A DNA stretch of 64,000 nt from Novosphingobium malaysiense (GTDB taxonomy: Bacteria > Pseudomonadota > Alphaproteobacteria > Sphingomonadales > Sphingomonadaceae). Made by a program: the position numbers and the translations under genes. Of this stretch, positions 17,117 through 25,664 are shown piece by piece. The notes beneath the pieces were generated by a model. That model saw nothing but the letters and a program-made list of their open reading frames with translations. It was not told where the DNA came from and made no database searches. Positions within the stretch are counted from its first letter, which is position 1, and every line of letters starts with the position of its first letter. The stretch spans positions 124,001 through 188,000 of the forward strand of contig NZ_JTDI01000005.1 of assembly GCF_000802225.1 (NCBI RefSeq). The letters are read 5' to 3'.

Positions 17117-17251
17117 CGAATTTCCTCTGTCTGGCCGCCGTGCGGCCCCATTGCCTGTCGAATCTGAAGATGGCGAGCGGACTCGCCGGAAAGCGCGCCC
17201 CTTAGCGTCGCCCCCGCGTTGCGTCAAGCAGGATGCGCGGCGCGAACCCGC

Positions 17252-18064
17252 TCATTTCTGGCATTTTCGGCACCAGAAGGTGCTGCGCCCACCTTGTACA
17301 AAGCGCAAGACCGGGGCGCCGCAGGTGCAGGGCTGGCCCTCGCGGCCATAGACCTGCCACGAGGCGGCGAAGTATCCCAGTTCGCCCGTGGGCTGCGCGT
17401 AGTCGCGAATGGTCGAGCCGCCCGCGGCAATCGATTCGCCCAGCACGGTGCGGATATCGGGGACCAGCCGGGTGAGGGCGGGCAGCGAAACCCTGCCCGC
17501 GGCCTTGTCCGGGCGGATGCCCGAGCGGAACAGCGCCTCGCACACGTAGATGTTGCCGAGCCCGGCCACGATGCCCTGATCGAGCAGCATCTGCTTGATG
17601 GGGGCGATTCGGCCTTTGAAGGCGCGCTTGAGGTGCTGCGGCGTGAGATCGGGCCCCAGCGGCTCGGGCCCCATTCCGGCAAACGGACCCCATGCCTGCA
17701 GCCCTTCGGTCGGTACCAGATCGACCGAGCCGAAGCGGCGGGCGTCGTTGAGCGCCAGAACGTGCCCCGATTCGGTTTCCAGCACGAGGTGGTCGTGCTT
17801 CTCGGGCTGGTCGGGCTCGATCCGCCAGCGGCCGGACATGCCGAGGTGAAAGACCATGGTGGTCTCGCGGTCGGTATGGATCAGCCCGTACTTGGCGCGC
17901 CGCCCCATTCCCGTGACACGCGCGCCGGTCAGCGTCTGGACGAGATCGGGCGGGAAGGGCCGGCGCAGGTCGGGCCGGTTGACCTGAACGCGCGCGATCC
18001 GTTCGCCCTCGAGAAAACGGGAAAGCCCGCGCACGGTGGTTTCGACTTCGGGAAGCTCTGGCAT
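17252..18064 (-). CDS. mutM: Formamidopyrimidine-DNA glycosylase
   Basis: Removes 8-oxoguanine and formamidopyrimidine from DNA; 270 residues, full length. The N-terminus MPELPEVET carries the catalytic Pro2 and Glu3 (after Met removal Pro is first). RRAKYGL supplies the beta-elimination Lys, NIYVCEALF follows, and a C-terminal zinc finger begins at CTC and ends CRKC. It is transcribed toward rpsT, from which it is 135 bases away. Confidence 0.97.
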   Translation of the reverse strand: MPELPEVETTVRGLSRFLEGERIARVQVNRPDLRRPFPPDLVQTLTGARVTGMGRRAKYGLIHTDRETTMVFHLGMSGRWRIEPDQPEKHDHLVLETESGHVLALNDARRFGSVDLVPTEGLQAWGPFAGMGPEPLGPDLTPQHLKRAFKGRIAPIKQMLLDQGIVAGLGNIYVCEALFRSGIRPDKAAGRVSLPALTRLVPDIRTVLGESIAAGGSTIRDYAQPTGELGYFAASWQVYGREGQPCTCGAPVLRFVQGGRSTFWCRKCQK

Positions 18065-18117
18065 TTGCCGAGGCGTTAGCGCGATCGGCGGGCCCTGTCA
18101 TGAGGCGACTCGCAAGC

Positions 18118-18195
18118 CGTCATTCCAGCGAAGGCTGGGATCGCTCTCGATGTTGCGCCTGGCTCACAACGATCCCAGCCTACGCTGGGATGACG
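18118..18195. repeat. Palindromic repeat, family B, copy 1
   Basis: A 78-base palindrome (CGTCATTCCAGCG ... GCTGGGATGACG) with 26-base arms that differ at two positions. It lies 19 bases behind the stop of the MBL-fold gene. The second copy is at 19195-19272, so the two copies flank that gene. Confidence 0.9.
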
Positions 18196-18214
18196 AGCTT
18201 CCTTTGGGGAGTGT

Positions 18215-19147
18215 TTACTCGGTCGGGCGCGGCGCGAGCGGGTAGACGATGAAATCCGCGTGGCGGTCGATCTTCGGTTCCGGACCGGCGTTGGCCGCGG
18301 CCTGCTGCAGTTCGCTGATGACGGTAGGGGAGAGGGGCAGGACATGCTCCGAGGGATGCTCGGGTGCCTGCATCGCATAGTCCTCGCCCGGTGTTGTCGT
18401 CATCTCGATATGCGCGCCCAGCAGCGCGCGGATCGGATGAGACTTGGCGAAGGCGGCCAGCCGGTCGGCGCTCGCGTGGAAGGTGTCAAACTCGCCGTGC
18501 GGGACGTACAGCCGCCCCGGGTAGAGCATGTCGCCCGAGAACAGCAGCTTGGTGCGCTCATCGTAGACCATGATGTGCGCGGGCTGGTGGCCGGGTGTCG
18601 GAATAATGTCGAGCACGCGCCCGCCGAGATCGAATCGCGCCGTTTCGGTCGGCCAGCCCTCGCCCATGCCGAAGAACGCTGCGACCTGTTCGGGCTCGAG
18701 GCCCACGACATCGGTATTCGGCCGGTCGCGGAATTCCTCGTCCCCGGCGTGATGATCGCCGTGCCCGTGCGAATGGGCGACGATCAGGCGAATCGGATGG
18801 TCGTCGTGCGCGGCATGCCAGTCGCTGACCAGCCCGTCGATGGTCGGGCGGATCTTGAGCCCTCCGGCGCCCGAATCGATCAGAATCGCCCGTTCGTTGC
18901 CGAACAGCAGGTACAGGAACGGTGCTTCGAAGTTGGTCTTGACCGACTGGCGAATGACGAAAGTGTCCGCATCGATCTGCTGGACCTGCATTTCCGGCTC
19001 GCTCTCTGTCGTGCCGTCGATCCAGTGTTCGAAGCGCGGGGCTTCGGGCGGCACGGGAGAGGCCGCGACAAGAAGGGCGGCACCGGCCGGCAGAAGCAGG
19101 CGGGCAAGAAGGGCAAGGGGGCCAGCGGCGCGCGGGAGAGTCTGCAT
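18215..19147 (-). CDS. Exported MBL-fold metallo-hydrolase
   Basis: A 310-residue metallo-beta-lactamase-fold protein with a signal peptide (about the first 30 residues, hydrophobic, ending near LLVAASPVP). The metal motif HSHGHGDHH, a later PTPGHQPAH and the FSGDMLYPG loop carry the two-metal site. It would hydrolyse an unknown ester or lactam in the periplasm. The Met at 19147 starts the signal peptide; the open frame extends to 19300 through a repeat and is not coding there. Both ends are bordered by copies of repeat family B. Confidence 0.88.
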   Translation of the reverse strand: MQTLPRAAGPLALLARLLLPAGAALLVAASPVPPEAPRFEHWIDGTTESEPEMQVQQIDADTFVIRQSVKTNFEAPFLYLLFGNERAILIDSGAGGLKIRPTIDGLVSDWHAAHDDHPIRLIVAHSHGHGDHHAGDEEFRDRPNTDVVGLEPEQVAAFFGMGEGWPTETARFDLGGRVLDIIPTPGHQPAHIMVYDERTKLLFSGDMLYPGRLYVPHGEFDTFHASADRLAAFAKSHPIRALLGAHIEMTTTPGEDYAMQAPEHPSEHVLPLSPTVISELQQAAANAGPEPKIDRHADFIVYPLAPRPTE

Positions 19148-19194
19148 GAGGCCAGCGTATGCGTAATATCTATTTACGCAAGTGTAATACCACC

Positions 19195-19272
19195 CGTCAT
19201 ACCAGCGCAGGCTGGGATCGCTCTCGGTGTTGCGCCTCGCTCGCAACGATCCCAGCCTGCGCTGGTATGACG
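19195..19272. repeat. Palindromic repeat, family B, copy 2
   Basis: A 78-base element with perfect 26-base arms (19195-19220 and 19247-19272) and a 26-base loop. It begins 2 bases past the fdsD stop on the minus strand, 47 bases before the MBL-fold gene. Compared with copy 1, arm changes restore pairing, which suggests the stem itself is kept. Confidence 0.92.
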
Positions 19273-19274
19273 GA

Positions 19275-19520
19275 TCAGGTGAGGGGCTGTTCTTCCCCAA
19301 GGCGCCGGAACACGGCGCGGGCGGCCTCGGAAAGGGGCACGCCCGGCTCGTCGGCCATGGCAGTGGCGCGGGCCTTCATGCTCGGGTCCCAGTAGAGCCC
19401 GATATGTTCGGCGGTCGCCTCTATGGCCTCGTCTTCGCCTCTCGTGGCGAAATTGCGCAGGATATGCTCGGCCATATAGGCGAGGCGCTCGTCGGTACTC
19501 ATCATCGCATGGTCACTCAT
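19275..19520 (-). CDS. fdsD: Formate dehydrogenase subunit delta
   Basis: An 81-residue FdsD-type protein, a small accessory subunit of NAD-dependent molybdenum formate dehydrogenase. The segment YMAEHILRNFAT and a C-terminal PLSEAARAVFRRL fit the family. It overlaps the fdsA stop by 4 bases, so it directly follows fdsA; the fdsC gene that stands between them in other bacteria is missing. A family B repeat follows at once. Confidence 0.88.
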   Translation of the reverse strand: MSDHAMMSTDERLAYMAEHILRNFATRGEDEAIEATAEHIGLYWDPSMKARATAMADEPGVPLSEAARAVFRRLGEEQPLT

Positions 19521-22357
19521 TCCGCGGGCTCGACCGTGGCGATGCGGCGGCTGCGGTCGGACTGCTCACGATAGCGTGTTTGCCAGTCCGAGGGACCATT
19601 CGAGGGCATGACCTGCACGGCGGTCACCTTGTATTCCGGGCAGTTCGTCGCCCAGTCCGAAAAATCGGTGGTGATGACATTGGCCTGCGTGTCGGGGTGG
19701 TGGAAGGTCGTATAGACCACGCCCGGCGCTACCCGGTCGGTGATGAGCGCGCGCAGCGTGGTCTCGCCCGCGCGGCTGCGCAGCGCCACCCAGTCGCCAT
19801 CGCGGATGCCGCGGTTCTCGGCATCGTGGGGGTGGATCTCCAGCCGGTCTTCCGCGTGCCAGGCGCCGTTTTCGGTGCGCCGCGTCTGCGCGCCGACGTT
19901 GTACTGGCTGAGGATGCGGCCCGTGGTGAGCAGCAGCGGGAAGCGCGGGCCGGTGCGCTCGTCGGTCGGCACATAGTCGGTGACGACGAAGAGGCCCTTG
20001 CCGCGCACGAACTGGTCGAGGTGCATGGTCGGCGTGCCCTCGGGCGCCGCCGCGTTCATCGGCCATTGCACCGATCCGCGCTCTTCCAGCACATCGAAGG
20101 AGACGCCCGCGAAAGTCGGCGTCAGCCGCGCGATCTCGTCCATGATCTGCGAGGGGTGCGTGTAGGTCCAGCGCAACCCCATGGCGTTCGCCACGAGTTG
20201 CACCACTTCCCAGTCGGCATAGCCGTTCTTCGGTTCCATAACCTTGCGCACCATCTGGATGCGCCGCTCGGCATTGGTGAAGGTCCCGTCCTTCTCGAGG
20301 AAGGTCGAGCCGGGCAGGAAGACGTGCGCGTAGTTCGCGGTCTCGTTGAGGAACAGGTCCTGCACCACGACGCATTCCATCGCGGCGAGACCTGCGGCGA
20401 CGTGCTTCGTGTTGGGGTCGGACTGGAGGATATCCTCGCCCTGGATGAAGATGCCCTTGAAGGTGCCGTCGGTCGCGGCATCGAGCATGTTGTTGATGCG
20501 CAGGCCCGGCTGGGCATCGAGCGTCACGCCCCAGTCGGCTTCGAACAGCGCGCGCGTGGCGTTGTCGGAGACGTGACGATAGCCGGGCAGTTCATGCGGG
20601 AAGCTGCCCATGTCGCATGAGCCCTGCACGTTGTTCTGTCCGCGCAGGGGATTCACGCCGGTGCCGGGCTTGCCGACATTGCCGGTCGCCATGGCGAGGT
20701 TGGCAATGGCCATGACGGTCGAGGAGCCCTGCGAGTGCTCGGTAACGCCCAGACCATAGTAGATGGCGCCATTGCCGCCGGTGGCGTAGAGCCGGGCGGC
20801 GGCGCGCAGGTCGGCAGCCGGGACGCCGGTAAGCTCCTCGATGGCTTCGGGCGAGCGGGCGGGTTCGGAGACGAAGGCGGCCCATTCGGCATAGGCCTCG
20901 CCGTCGCAGCGCTCGCGGACATAGGCCTCGTCCACCAGTCCCTCGGTGACGATCACGTGCGCCATGGCGGTAAGCAGCGCGACATTGGTACCCGGCTGCA
21001 GCGGCAGGTGATACGCGGCCTCGATATGCGGTGAGCGCACGAGGTCGATGCGGCGCGGATCGACGACGATCAGTCTGGCGCCTTCGCGCAGCCGCCGTTT
21101 CATCCGGCTGGCGAAGACGGGGTGCCCGTCTGTGGGGTTGGCGCCGATAACGAGGATCACGTCGGCCTGTTCCACGCTGTCGAAGTCCTGCGTGCCTGCG
21201 GACGTGCCGAACGTGGTCTTGAGGCCGTACCCGGTCGGCGAGTGGCAGACGCGTGCGCAAGTATCGACATTGTTGTTGCCGAAGCCCTGCCGGATCAGCT
21301 TCTGGACGAGGAAGGTCTCCTCGTTGGTGCAGCGGCTGGACGTGATGCCGCCGATGGCGCGGGTGCCGTAGCTGCTCTGGATGCGGCGGAATTCGGACGC
21401 GACGTGGGTAATCGCTTCCTCCCACGAAACCTCGCGCCAGGGTTCGTCGACCGAAGTGCGGACCATGGGATTGAGGATGCGGTCGCGGTGCTGGGCATAG
21501 CCCCAGGCGAAGCGGCCCTTCACGCAGGAGTGGCCGTGGTTGGCCTTGCCTTCCTTCCACGGCACCATGCGCACGAGATCCTCGCCGCGCATCTCCGCAC
21601 GGAAGGTGCAGCCGACGCCGCAATAGGCGCAGGTGGTGACGACGGACTTGTCCGGTGTGCCCTTGTCGATGACGGTATTCTCGATCAGCGCAGAGGTCGG
21701 GCAGGCCTGTACGCAGGCGCCGCAGGAGACGCATTCGGAGGAGAGGAAATCCTCGCCCTGGCTTGCCGCGATCTTGCTGGCGAAGCCGCGCCCGTCGACG
21801 GTGAGCGCCAGCGTGCCCTGCACGTCGTCGCAGGCGCGCACGCAGCGCGAGCAGACGATGCACTTGGCCGGATCGAAGGTGAAGTAGGGGTTGCTCTCGT
21901 CCTTGCAGCCTTCGAGGTGGTTGGCGCCTTCATAGCCGAAGCGCACATCGCGCAGACCAACCGCGCCGGCCTGATCCTGCAATTCGCAATCGCCGTTGGC
22001 CGAGCAGGTCAGGCAGTCGAGCGGGTGGTCGGAGATATAGAGTTCCATCACCCCGCGCCGCAGCTTGCGCAGCTTGTCGGTCTCGGTGCGCACGACCATT
22101 TCCGGCGCGACCGGTGTGGTGCAGGAGGCGGGATAGCCCTTGCGTCCTTCGATCTCGACCAGACACAGGCGGCACGAGCCGAAGCTTTCGAGGCTGTCGG
22201 TGGCGCAGAGCTTGGGGATCGCGGTGTCGACCATGGCGGCCGCGCGCATGATCGAGGTTCCGGCGGGAACCGAGACCGGCTGGCCATCGATGGTGAGCGA
22301 TACGGTTTCGCCGTGCTTTGCCGGCGTTCCGAAATCCTTTTCGCGGGTGAATGTCAT
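19517..22357 (-). CDS. fdsA: NAD-dependent formate dehydrogenase, alpha (molybdenum) subunit
   Basis: The catalytic subunit that oxidises formate to CO2; 946 residues. From the N-terminus: a [2Fe-2S] domain (C51, C62, C65, C79), a His/Cys cluster region (HPLDCLTC, about 111-124), two ferredoxin clusters (C166-C176 and C209-C219), the Mo-domain [4Fe-4S] (C243, C246, C250, C278), and the molybdenum ligand C371 in ARVCHSPT. The active residue is Cys, not selenocysteine. AGGA precedes the ATG. The gap from fdsB is 162 bases and holds a family A repeat. Confidence 0.96.
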   Translation of the reverse strand: MTFTREKDFGTPAKHGETVSLTIDGQPVSVPAGTSIMRAAAMVDTAIPKLCATDSLESFGSCRLCLVEIEGRKGYPASCTTPVAPEMVVRTETDKLRKLRRGVMELYISDHPLDCLTCSANGDCELQDQAGAVGLRDVRFGYEGANHLEGCKDESNPYFTFDPAKCIVCSRCVRACDDVQGTLALTVDGRGFASKIAASQGEDFLSSECVSCGACVQACPTSALIENTVIDKGTPDKSVVTTCAYCGVGCTFRAEMRGEDLVRMVPWKEGKANHGHSCVKGRFAWGYAQHRDRILNPMVRTSVDEPWREVSWEEAITHVASEFRRIQSSYGTRAIGGITSSRCTNEETFLVQKLIRQGFGNNNVDTCARVCHSPTGYGLKTTFGTSAGTQDFDSVEQADVILVIGANPTDGHPVFASRMKRRLREGARLIVVDPRRIDLVRSPHIEAAYHLPLQPGTNVALLTAMAHVIVTEGLVDEAYVRERCDGEAYAEWAAFVSEPARSPEAIEELTGVPAADLRAAARLYATGGNGAIYYGLGVTEHSQGSSTVMAIANLAMATGNVGKPGTGVNPLRGQNNVQGSCDMGSFPHELPGYRHVSDNATRALFEADWGVTLDAQPGLRINNMLDAATDGTFKGIFIQGEDILQSDPNTKHVAAGLAAMECVVVQDLFLNETANYAHVFLPGSTFLEKDGTFTNAERRIQMVRKVMEPKNGYADWEVVQLVANAMGLRWTYTHPSQIMDEIARLTPTFAGVSFDVLEERGSVQWPMNAAAPEGTPTMHLDQFVRGKGLFVVTDYVPTDERTGPRFPLLLTTGRILSQYNVGAQTRRTENGAWHAEDRLEIHPHDAENRGIRDGDWVALRSRAGETTLRALITDRVAPGVVYTTFHHPDTQANVITTDFSDWATNCPEYKVTAVQVMPSNGPSDWQTRYREQSDRSRRIATVEPAE

Positions 22358-22400
22358 ATCGTCCTACTCACCTGAATCTGAAATCCACGTCCCCAGTCTT

Positions 22401-22486
22401 CGTCATCCCCGCAAAGGCGGGGATCCCGCTTCTGGGAGCATGGCGCCGAGGAAGCCAGCGGGGCCCCCGCCTGCGCGGGGGCGACG
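22401..22486. repeat. Palindromic repeat, family A, copy 2
   Basis: An 86-base imperfect palindrome with the same outline as the copy at 12191-12273 (start CGTCATCCCCGC, end GCGCGGGGGCGACG). It lies inside the fds operon, 33 bases past the fdsB stop and 43 bases before the fdsA start. Confidence 0.88.
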
Positions 22487-22519
22487 AGGTTGAGGGGGGA
22501 ATGGAGTGCTGTCACCGAA

Positions 22520-24073
22520 CTACTCCGCCGCCGCTGCATGCACGTGGGCGCTGCCAAAGTCCTCGGGGAAATGATCGAGCGCGCTCAGCACCGGGTAGGG
22601 CGTGAAGCCGCCCAAGGCGCAGAGCGAGCCGTGTTTCATCGTGTCGCACAAGTCGCGCAGCAGCTCGATCTCCTCGTCGTGCGTGCGCGCCGCGGTGCCG
22701 GCGTTGCGCATCTGCGGGAGCGTCTCGACCGTGTCTGCCTTGCGCGGAGCCTTGGCGACGATACGGTCGATCAGCTCGGTGCCGCGGGTCGAGCCGATGC
22801 GGCAGGGCGTGCACTTGCCGCAGCTTTCGACCGCGCAGAACTCCATGGCGAAGCGGGCCATCTTCGCCATGTCCACGGTGTCGTCGAACACGGTGATCCC
22901 GGCATGGCCGATCAGCCCGCCCGCCTCGGCGAAGGCCTCGTAGTCGAAGGGCAGGTGGAACATCGAGGGCGGGAAGTAGGCCCCGAGCGGGCCGCCGACC
23001 TGCACCGCGCGCACCGGGCGGCCGCTGGCAGTGCCGCCGCCGATCTGGTTGACGAGTTCGCCCAGCGTCAGCCCGAAGCCGACTTCGTAGAGCCCGCCGT
23101 TCTTCACGTTCCCGGCGATCTGGATCGGCATCGTCCCGCGCGAGCGACCGAAGCCGACATCGGCATAGGCCTGCGGCCCTTCGGCAAGGATGAAGGGCAC
23201 CGCCGAGAGGCTGAGCACGTTGTTGATGACGGTCGGCTTGCCCCAGAGGCCTTCGATCGCGGGCAGCGGCGGCTTGGCACGGACCTCGCCGCGCTTGCCC
23301 TCGATGGAATCGAGCAGAGAGGTTTCCTCGCCGCAGACATAGGCGCCGGCGCCAACGCGCACTTCGAGCGTGAAGGGCTCGATCCTGCTCGCCGCGCGGG
23401 CAATCGCCTCGTGCATGGTTTCAACCGCGAAGGGGTACTCGCTGCGGATGTAGATGAAGCCATGGCGCGCGCCGACGGCGTGTCCGGCAATCGCCATGCC
23501 CTCGATCAGGTGGAAGGGATCGCCTTCCATGAGCATGCGGTCGGCGAAGGTTCCGCTGTCGCCCTCGTCGGCGTTGCAGACGATGAACTTCTCGTGCGCC
23601 GGGGTGTCGAGCACGGTCTGCCACTTGATGCCGGTCGGGAAGCCCGCGCCGCCGCGGCCGCGCAGGCCCGAGGCCTTGACCGCGTCGACCACCTCCTGCG
23701 GGGAGAGTGCATGGGCAGCGTCCAGCCCCTTCCAGCCGCCGTTCGCGGCGTAGCCGCGCATGCTCAGCGGATCGATCACGCCGCAGCGAGCGAAGGTAAA
23801 GCGCTGCTGGCCCGAGAAGAACGGGTGCTCCCCGATGGGCCCGATACGGTTCGCATGGGTCCCGTCCAGCACCGCTTTCACATCGCCGGGGCCGATCGGG
23901 CCATAGGCAATCCGTCCGGCATCGGTCTCGACTTCCACCAGCGGTTCGATGGCGAAGAGTCCGCGCGATCCGGTGCGCACCACTTCGCAGCCCGCCTTGG
24001 CAAAGGCTTCGGCGACGGTATCGGCGCCGAGCGCGACGGAGGCCATGTCGCGGCTGATGAAGACGCGGGTCAT
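22520..24073 (-). CDS. fdsB: NAD-dependent formate dehydrogenase, beta (flavin/NAD) subunit
   Basis: NuoF-like diaphorase subunit of 517 residues that passes electrons from formate to NAD. An N-terminal thioredoxin-like segment (about 1-90) is followed by GRGGAGFPTG (residues 139-148, FMN/NAD site), VCGEETSLL (about 247-254) and the [4Fe-4S] motif ESCGKCTPCR (C418, C421, C424; the fourth Cys is in HGSLCALGG). The ATG at 24073 overlaps the fdsG stop by 4 bases. A longer upstream frame exists but only shadows fdsG. Confidence 0.96.
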   Translation of the reverse strand: MTRVFISRDMASVALGADTVAEAFAKAGCEVVRTGSRGLFAIEPLVEVETDAGRIAYGPIGPGDVKAVLDGTHANRIGPIGEHPFFSGQQRFTFARCGVIDPLSMRGYAANGGWKGLDAAHALSPQEVVDAVKASGLRGRGGAGFPTGIKWQTVLDTPAHEKFIVCNADEGDSGTFADRMLMEGDPFHLIEGMAIAGHAVGARHGFIYIRSEYPFAVETMHEAIARAASRIEPFTLEVRVGAGAYVCGEETSLLDSIEGKRGEVRAKPPLPAIEGLWGKPTVINNVLSLSAVPFILAEGPQAYADVGFGRSRGTMPIQIAGNVKNGGLYEVGFGLTLGELVNQIGGGTASGRPVRAVQVGGPLGAYFPPSMFHLPFDYEAFAEAGGLIGHAGITVFDDTVDMAKMARFAMEFCAVESCGKCTPCRIGSTRGTELIDRIVAKAPRKADTVETLPQMRNAGTAARTHDEEIELLRDLCDTMKHGSLCALGGFTPYPVLSALDHFPEDFGSAHVHAAAAE

Positions 24074-24534
24074 GCCTCCACCTCGCGGGCGATGGCTTCG
24101 ACGCCGGCGGTATCGATGCGCGCCACCGGGCGCCCGTCGATCAGGGCATTGGGGCCGATGGCGCAGAGCCCGAGGCAATAGACCGGCTCGAGTGCCACCT
24201 GCCCATCCTTGCGGGCATGGCCCATTGCGACACCGAGATGGCGGGCCAGTTCGCCCTCGATGGCCGCGCCGCCGCGTGCCTGGCAACTCTCGGCGCGGCA
24301 CAGTTTGATCACATGACGGGCAGGGGGCTCGGTGTGGAAATCGGGATAGAAGCTGATCACCCCGTGCACTTCCGCGCGGCTGAGGTTGAGGGCGTCGGCT
24401 ATCAGCGGCACGGCCGGCTGCGGAATGTGGCCGAATTCTTCCTGCAGCGCGTGGAGCAGGGGCAGCAGCGCACCGCGCTGGTCCGGCAAAGCATGGCGGT
24501 CGATGACGGTCTGGAACCCGGCGTTTTCTGTCAT
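24070..24534 (-). CDS. fdsG: NAD-dependent formate dehydrogenase, gamma subunit
   Basis: NuoE-like [2Fe-2S] subunit of 154 residues. The cluster ligands are in LCRAESCQARGG and YCLGLCAIGP. The segment ISFYPDFHTEPPARHVIKLC is typical of the family. It is the first gene of the fds operon, so the promoter should lie in the 259 bases between it and the MarR-like gene. No LysR-type fdsR gene is adjacent. Confidence 0.95.
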   Translation of the reverse strand: MTENAGFQTVIDRHALPDQRGALLPLLHALQEEFGHIPQPAVPLIADALNLSRAEVHGVISFYPDFHTEPPARHVIKLCRAESCQARGGAAIEGELARHLGVAMGHARKDGQVALEPVYCLGLCAIGPNALIDGRPVARIDTAGVEAIAREVEA

Positions 24535-24793
24535 GGCGTCTTTCTCTTTGACACCACGCTGCGACAGCCGGCCCCGGCGGTCAAATTGATTAGGGCAATG
24601 CCTGATAGGAGAATTCAATTAAAAGTGTGCGCAGGCTACAGGTTCCCGCGGCAATAAAGGCGCCAAAATCTGCCGGGACCGGCTCGCGATAGGGGCAGTC
24701 TATCACTGCGACCGGAGTCGCGGGGCAAGATCACTCAACCTAGCGCGGCAGCGGAAACAGTACCCCGCTGCCTTCTCCGGCAGAGCGCGGGAC

Positions 24794-25246
24794 TCAAATG
24801 GTCCGGATGTCGAACCGCGCGAACAGCGCATCCATGGCATTGCGGGCCTTGTCCGTCAGCAGCAGATAGGAGCGCCGGGCATCGGCGTGGTCATCGTGCC
24901 TTTCGACCAATCCATTCTGGACCAGAATGCCGATCCAGCGCAGCCCCGTCGAGGTCGGTACCCCGGCGGCAATGCATGCACTCGTAATGCAGACCTGCTT
25001 TTTGGACTGTTCGGCCGCATAGAGATCGAGAAGCAGGTCCCAGGCAGGATCGCTGAATAGCCCTGCCTCGAACAGGGCATCCCGCTGGCGGCGGAACCGA
25101 TACAGCTTGGCAGCCATATCACTTTGTCCGGCTTGGAAATTTTCGGAAATTTCGCCGCATGGCTCGTGGATATCGGGTTCGTGTGTGCAGCCTGATTGTT
25201 CAATCAAGCCACGACCTTCGCCCCCGCTGGTCATGGTCTTGTACAT
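24794..25246 (-). CDS. Winged-helix (MarR-like) regulator
   Basis: A protein of up to 150 residues with a winged-helix fold. The recognition region is CITSACIAAGVPTSTGLRWI, followed by a wing (VERHDDHADARRSYLLLT) typical of MarR-type proteins. The N-terminal 43 residues look disordered, so a start at the internal Met (25117) is possible; AAAAGGGG supports 25246. It is next to the fds operon but separated by its own 3' region, so a link to formate is only a possibility. The target is unknown. Confidence 0.78.
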   Translation of the reverse strand: MYKTMTSGGEGRGLIEQSGCTHEPDIHEPCGEISENFQAGQSDMAAKLYRFRRQRDALFEAGLFSDPAWDLLLDLYAAEQSKKQVCITSACIAAGVPTSTGLRWIGILVQNGLVERHDDHADARRSYLLLTDKARNAMDALFARFDIRTI

Positions 25247-25435
25247 GTGCGCCCCTTTTGCGGTTTGACCGCTACGGGTTTACTAACCCCGTTTAGCTCC
25301 GTTTTGGAACTAAAATTTTTGCAACCATGACTGCAATCCTTTGAAATTGGCGGAGACCCGAGGCTTTTGCCGAATTTTATTAGGTTCTTGTCGCCAATGC
25401 GCTAGGATGCAGCACGGTAAAGGCCGAAATCACGG

Positions 25436-25654
25436 GTGACAGATATGTTCTCTAAGGCCGCTACATCGGAAGACGCCTTGAAGGCATCGATCGAGGCGCT
25501 TCGCCAGATCGTCGTATTTTACGACGAGCAGGGCTTGCAGCTTCCGGCCGTGCACGCGGCGACCGCGCTGGAAGCTGCCCAGATCGCCTTGGAAAATGGT
25601 GAAGTACACGATCTGACGGAGGCCAGTGGCGTGCATGAGGGGCCCAACGTCTAG
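25436..25654 (+). CDS. Small conserved-looking hypothetical protein
   Basis: A 72-residue acidic protein without motif or membrane segment. It starts with GTG at 25436, or ATG at 25445 (MFSKAATSED); neither has a strong ribosome site. It is predicted to be helical (DALKASIEALRQIVVFYDEQ). The codon pattern fits high-GC coding DNA, and it is divergent from the MarR-like gene and convergent with a GGDEF gene. Function unknown. Confidence 0.5.
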   Translation: MTDMFSKAATSEDALKASIEALRQIVVFYDEQGLQLPAVHAATALEAAQIALENGEVHDLTEASGVHEGPNV

Positions 25655-25664
25655 CGCGGTTCCG

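Noticed and set aside
22490..24181. 563-residue open frame on the plus strand opposite fdsB
   Set aside because: A mirror of the fdsB frame; no recognisable domain and no ribosome site.
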